Origin: an archaeon
GTDB lineage: Archaea; Nanobdellota; Nanobdellia; SCGC-AAA011-G17; GW2011-AR17
Direction: 5' to 3'
Length of the DNA stretch: 6,496 bases
Assembly: GCA_023245975.1 (NCBI GenBank)
Contig: JAHFJF010000050.1
Coordinates: 1 to 6,496 of the forward strand
Shown here: piece by piece, positions 4,480-6,496 of the stretch
How the letters are laid out: the number at the start of each line of letters is the position of its first letter
Numbering within the stretch: the first letter of the stretch is position 1
Notes under the pieces: generated by a model
What the model saw: only the letters and a program-made list of their open reading frames with translations
Told to the model about the DNA's origin: nothing
Databases searched by the model: none
Program-made: the position numbers and the translations under genes

Positions 4480-6496
4480 ACTCTTCTTGTAAATAATGTC
4501 TAATTTTCTCTTTTAAATATAATAATGATACCTTATTATATTTTGTAGAATCCAGAGTTGGATTTGTGTATTTATTGTTCATAACAGAGTTTTCTGATGG
4601 CCTCAAGAAATTAGAACATCCTTCACCACATATTCCCCCACACCCTTTCCAATCTTTTGATGCCTCCTCAACAAGTTTTTTTGCTTCTGAATCAGCTTCT
4701 TGAATAGATTTTCCTTCTTCCTGGTTTATCAATCTTGACCATTCATTTTTGGCAATGTTCTGTGCTGTTCTTCTTCCCAATGGTGCAATGCAGTTTGGCA
4801 GTCCGGGTATTCCGGAATGGCCTGCTCTTAATATATGATATTCATCCGCAAGTCCGCCAAAACAATGTCCAAATTCATGCAATAAATTTAGATTTCTGAA
4901 TATCTCATTTTGGGACGCTATACTTACGCGACATACTCTTGATGCGAAATTAGCATTTGGAGTAAATACCCTCCTTGAGAATATTACTTTTATTTCTGGA
5001 CTAGGGCAATTATTGAGGTCTATGCTTTCTATATCAGGAGTGCCAATTGTTTGTTCGCTTCCGCTTAATATTGCTGCAGGTGGGGCAGGCTGAATCCAGA
5101 GATTGAATTTCTCTTTGTTGCTTTTATAAGGTTCGGTATAAAAGATTCCATTTGGGCCATATACAAAACTTCTTGTTATTTGTTCAACTTCAGAAAAGGT
5201 ATCGACTCCTTCCCCGACAAACAATATATCTATGTTATTGGTTTGCAGTGGATCAGTGTTTTGCCCCTCTATCAGCAACCGGCAGTCGGCAGCTTCAACA
5301 CATCTATTCCTAATGCATACCCCACCATTACAACCAGTATCGTTATTACATATAATCAAATTATTGGCACTGGTTTCTAAAGTAATAGGCCTTCCATTAA
5401 GATAGCATTTATTTTCTTCTTGTTTGCATTCAAGGGAATCATATCTTTTCTCCAATGGCCGATAAATGAATGCAGAGAAGCTTATCCCGAAATTTTGCCA
5501 AGGTGCATCAAGTAATACATCATCTCTAGAGAAAATAATTCTGCCAACAGATGGTTTTTCCGCTATGATTCTGCTATTTTGATCATTTGCTCGAAATGCC
5601 TGGAGATTTATCTTTCTTATTGCATCATTGTTAAGATTTAAGGACAGAATGGCCCCATCTTTCATGGATATTCTTGCTTCTCCAGTTTGAGGTATAAAAT
5701 TTAAGCAGCTTTTGCTTCTCATACCGAAGCAATATGTTTGAAAAATAGATGAGTCTACATAATTTATTATCTTCTTATTTATTCTGAATAATTCTTCCGC
5801 ATTGAAATCTATTATTAAGTCACCATTATTATTTGTTCTCAACCATTCATCATATGGGTTTGCAATATTGCTAATATGGACATTTCCAATTATGGATTCT
5901 TGCAGTACTTCTTCACCAGTATTTTGTCGGATTCCCTTGATTAGTGCATATTCTCCATCTCCAGAGATTAATGAGAATTTTCCTATTCGGCTTTCAGTTG
6001 TTCCTTCTAATGAGTTGAAGCTAAGGTTAATTCTGGTTATGTCGGTTGTTTGAATTGGTTTCAATTGAATATCTCTAGCCAGTATTTCATCCCTTCCAAC
6101 CTCTTTTTTTCGAATTATAGATGATTCTCCCCTTACTATGGCTTCTCCGGTATTTGCGTCTATTATTATGGTGCAGGGAGTATTCCTATCGCAGATAAAT
6201 TCCATGTCAAAAGAATTAAACGTTCCATTTAGTAGTGTTATCTTTGGATAAGGCATTCTTGAATCACTAGATTTCTGTAAAATAAAGTTGCCATATAATG
6301 CAAAATCAGCATTTCTATTTTTTAGGATGTAATTGCCACTACTTATGGTTATGCTTTGCAAACTCAATGTTGGTTCTGCAAGAATAACTCCTGACAGATT
6401 TCCAAGACCAATTGTTCTGCTTCTGATTGTGCTGTATAATTCTATGTCCGGTCTTTCTTCTGAATATCTCCATTCAAATATTTGAGAGAGTTTTTC
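4469..6496 (-). CDS. M64-like secreted zinc metallopeptidase with Cys-rich beta domains (5' end beyond right edge)
   Basis: Probably an extracellular or surface zinc protease. The frame stays open through the right edge, giving at least 675 residues; numbering here is from that edge. Residues 1-400 are beta-rich with paired cysteines (102/108, 256/264, 357/364), followed by a tight cluster C383, C389, C394, C399, C405 typical of secreted disulfide knots. The peptidase domain starts near NIDILFVGEGVD (420-431). The zinc motif HEFGH (540-544, DNA 4865-4879) runs into CFGGLADEY as in M64 (IgA peptidase-like) enzymes, with a likely further ligand in ADEY. A Met-turn-like SVMNN (637-641) follows. 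Many cysteines and an expected signal peptide outside the window point to export. The TTG at 6365-6367 is the first start-type codon visible, but the 43 open codons before it read as normal coding sequence, so it is not the true start. The substrate is unknown. Confidence 0.88.
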   Translation of the reverse strand, partial: EKLSQIFEWRYSEERPDIELYSTIRSRTIGLGNLSGVILAEPTLSLQSITISSGNYILKNRNADFALYGNFILQKSSDSRMPYPKITLLNGTFNSFDMEFICDRNTPCTIIIDANTGEAIVRGESSIIRKKEVGRDEILARDIQLKPIQTTDITRINLSFNSLEGTTESRIGKFSLISGDGEYALIKGIRQNTGEEVLQESIIGNVHISNIANPYDEWLRTNNNGDLIIDFNAEELFRINKKIINYVDSSIFQTYCFGMRSKSCLNFIPQTGEARISMKDGAILSLNLNNDAIRKINLQAFRANDQNSRIIAEKPSVGRIIFSRDDVLLDAPWQNFGISFSAFIYRPLEKRYDSLECKQEENKCYLNGRPITLETSANNLIICNNDTGCNGGVCIRNRCVEAADCRLLIEGQNTDPLQTNNIDILFVGEGVDTFSEVEQITRSFVYGPNGIFYTEPYKSNKEKFNLWIQPAPPAAILSGSEQTIGTPDIESIDLNNCPSPEIKVIFSRRVFTPNANFASRVCRVSIASQNEIFRNLNLLHEFGHCFGGLADEYHILRAGHSGIPGLPNCIAPLGRRTAQNIAKNEWSRLINQEEGKSIQEADSEAKKLVEEASKDWKGCGGICGEGCSNFLRPSENSVMNNKYTNPTLDSTKYNKVSLLYLKEKIRHYLQEESII

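Noticed and set aside
4488..4520. T-rich stretch after the diadenylate cyclase gene as a terminator
   Set aside because: It lies inside the coding region of the convergent protease, with no stem-loop and T-runs no longer than elsewhere in this AT-rich window.
5180..5380. Plus-strand ORF of 66 codons
   Set aside because: It is antisense to the cysteine-rich part of the protease gene; low-complexity codons and no start signal.
5802..6053. Plus-strand ORF of 83 codons, Ser/Pro/Ile-rich
   Set aside because: It is antisense to the beta-rich part of the protease; its composition is what complementing that frame would give.

Overview
This AT-rich window looks like a piece of a compact archaeal genome. 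The inference rests on promoter layout. Several genes have a TATA-like box about 25-28 nt before the start codon, which implies leaderless or very short-leader transcripts. Two convergent gene pairs overlap at their stop codons. Shine-Dalgarno motifs appear only at metK and at the second gene of a small operon. A bacterial-type MetK, an archaeal-style diadenylate cyclase and a secreted M64-like metalloprotease would fit a DPANN-type archaeon (Woesearchaeota/Pacearchaeota-like). That placement is inference, since no rRNA or other taxonomic marker is present.

Left part (1-2138), all minus strand: the N-terminal two thirds of S-adenosylmethionine synthetase (metK), cut by the left edge and read from its own TATA box and Shine-Dalgarno site; a metallo-beta-lactamase-fold hydrolase with a C-terminal winged-helix-like segment and its own promoter; and a tiny two-gene membrane operon (a 30-residue single-span peptide followed 1 nt later by a 70-residue two-span protein).

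Middle (2139-3691): a 134-bp divergent promoter region carrying a tandem 9-bp repeat; thioredoxin reductase (trxB, plus strand) with an intact redox CxxC but an altered NAD(P)H motif; and an unrecognised 170-residue protein on the minus strand whose stop overlaps that of trxB.

Right part (3692-6496): a divergent promoter region; a DisA_N-type diadenylate cyclase (plus strand, TTG start), predicted to make c-di-AMP; and, converging on it with an 11-bp overlap, a large M64-like zinc metallopeptidase with cysteine-paired beta-rich N-terminal domains. The peptidase frame stays open through the right edge, so its true start lies outside the window.

The genes look like unrelated housekeeping, redox, signalling and cell-surface functions packed tightly together. 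I see no CRISPR array, mobile element, RNA gene or defence island. Apart from the divergent promoter regions there is no gene-free stretch over 150 bp. The most noteworthy points are an unusual internal insertion in MetK, the overlooked 30-residue membrane peptide, the altered pyridine-nucleotide motif of TrxB, and the repeated Cys-pair modules of the peptidase.
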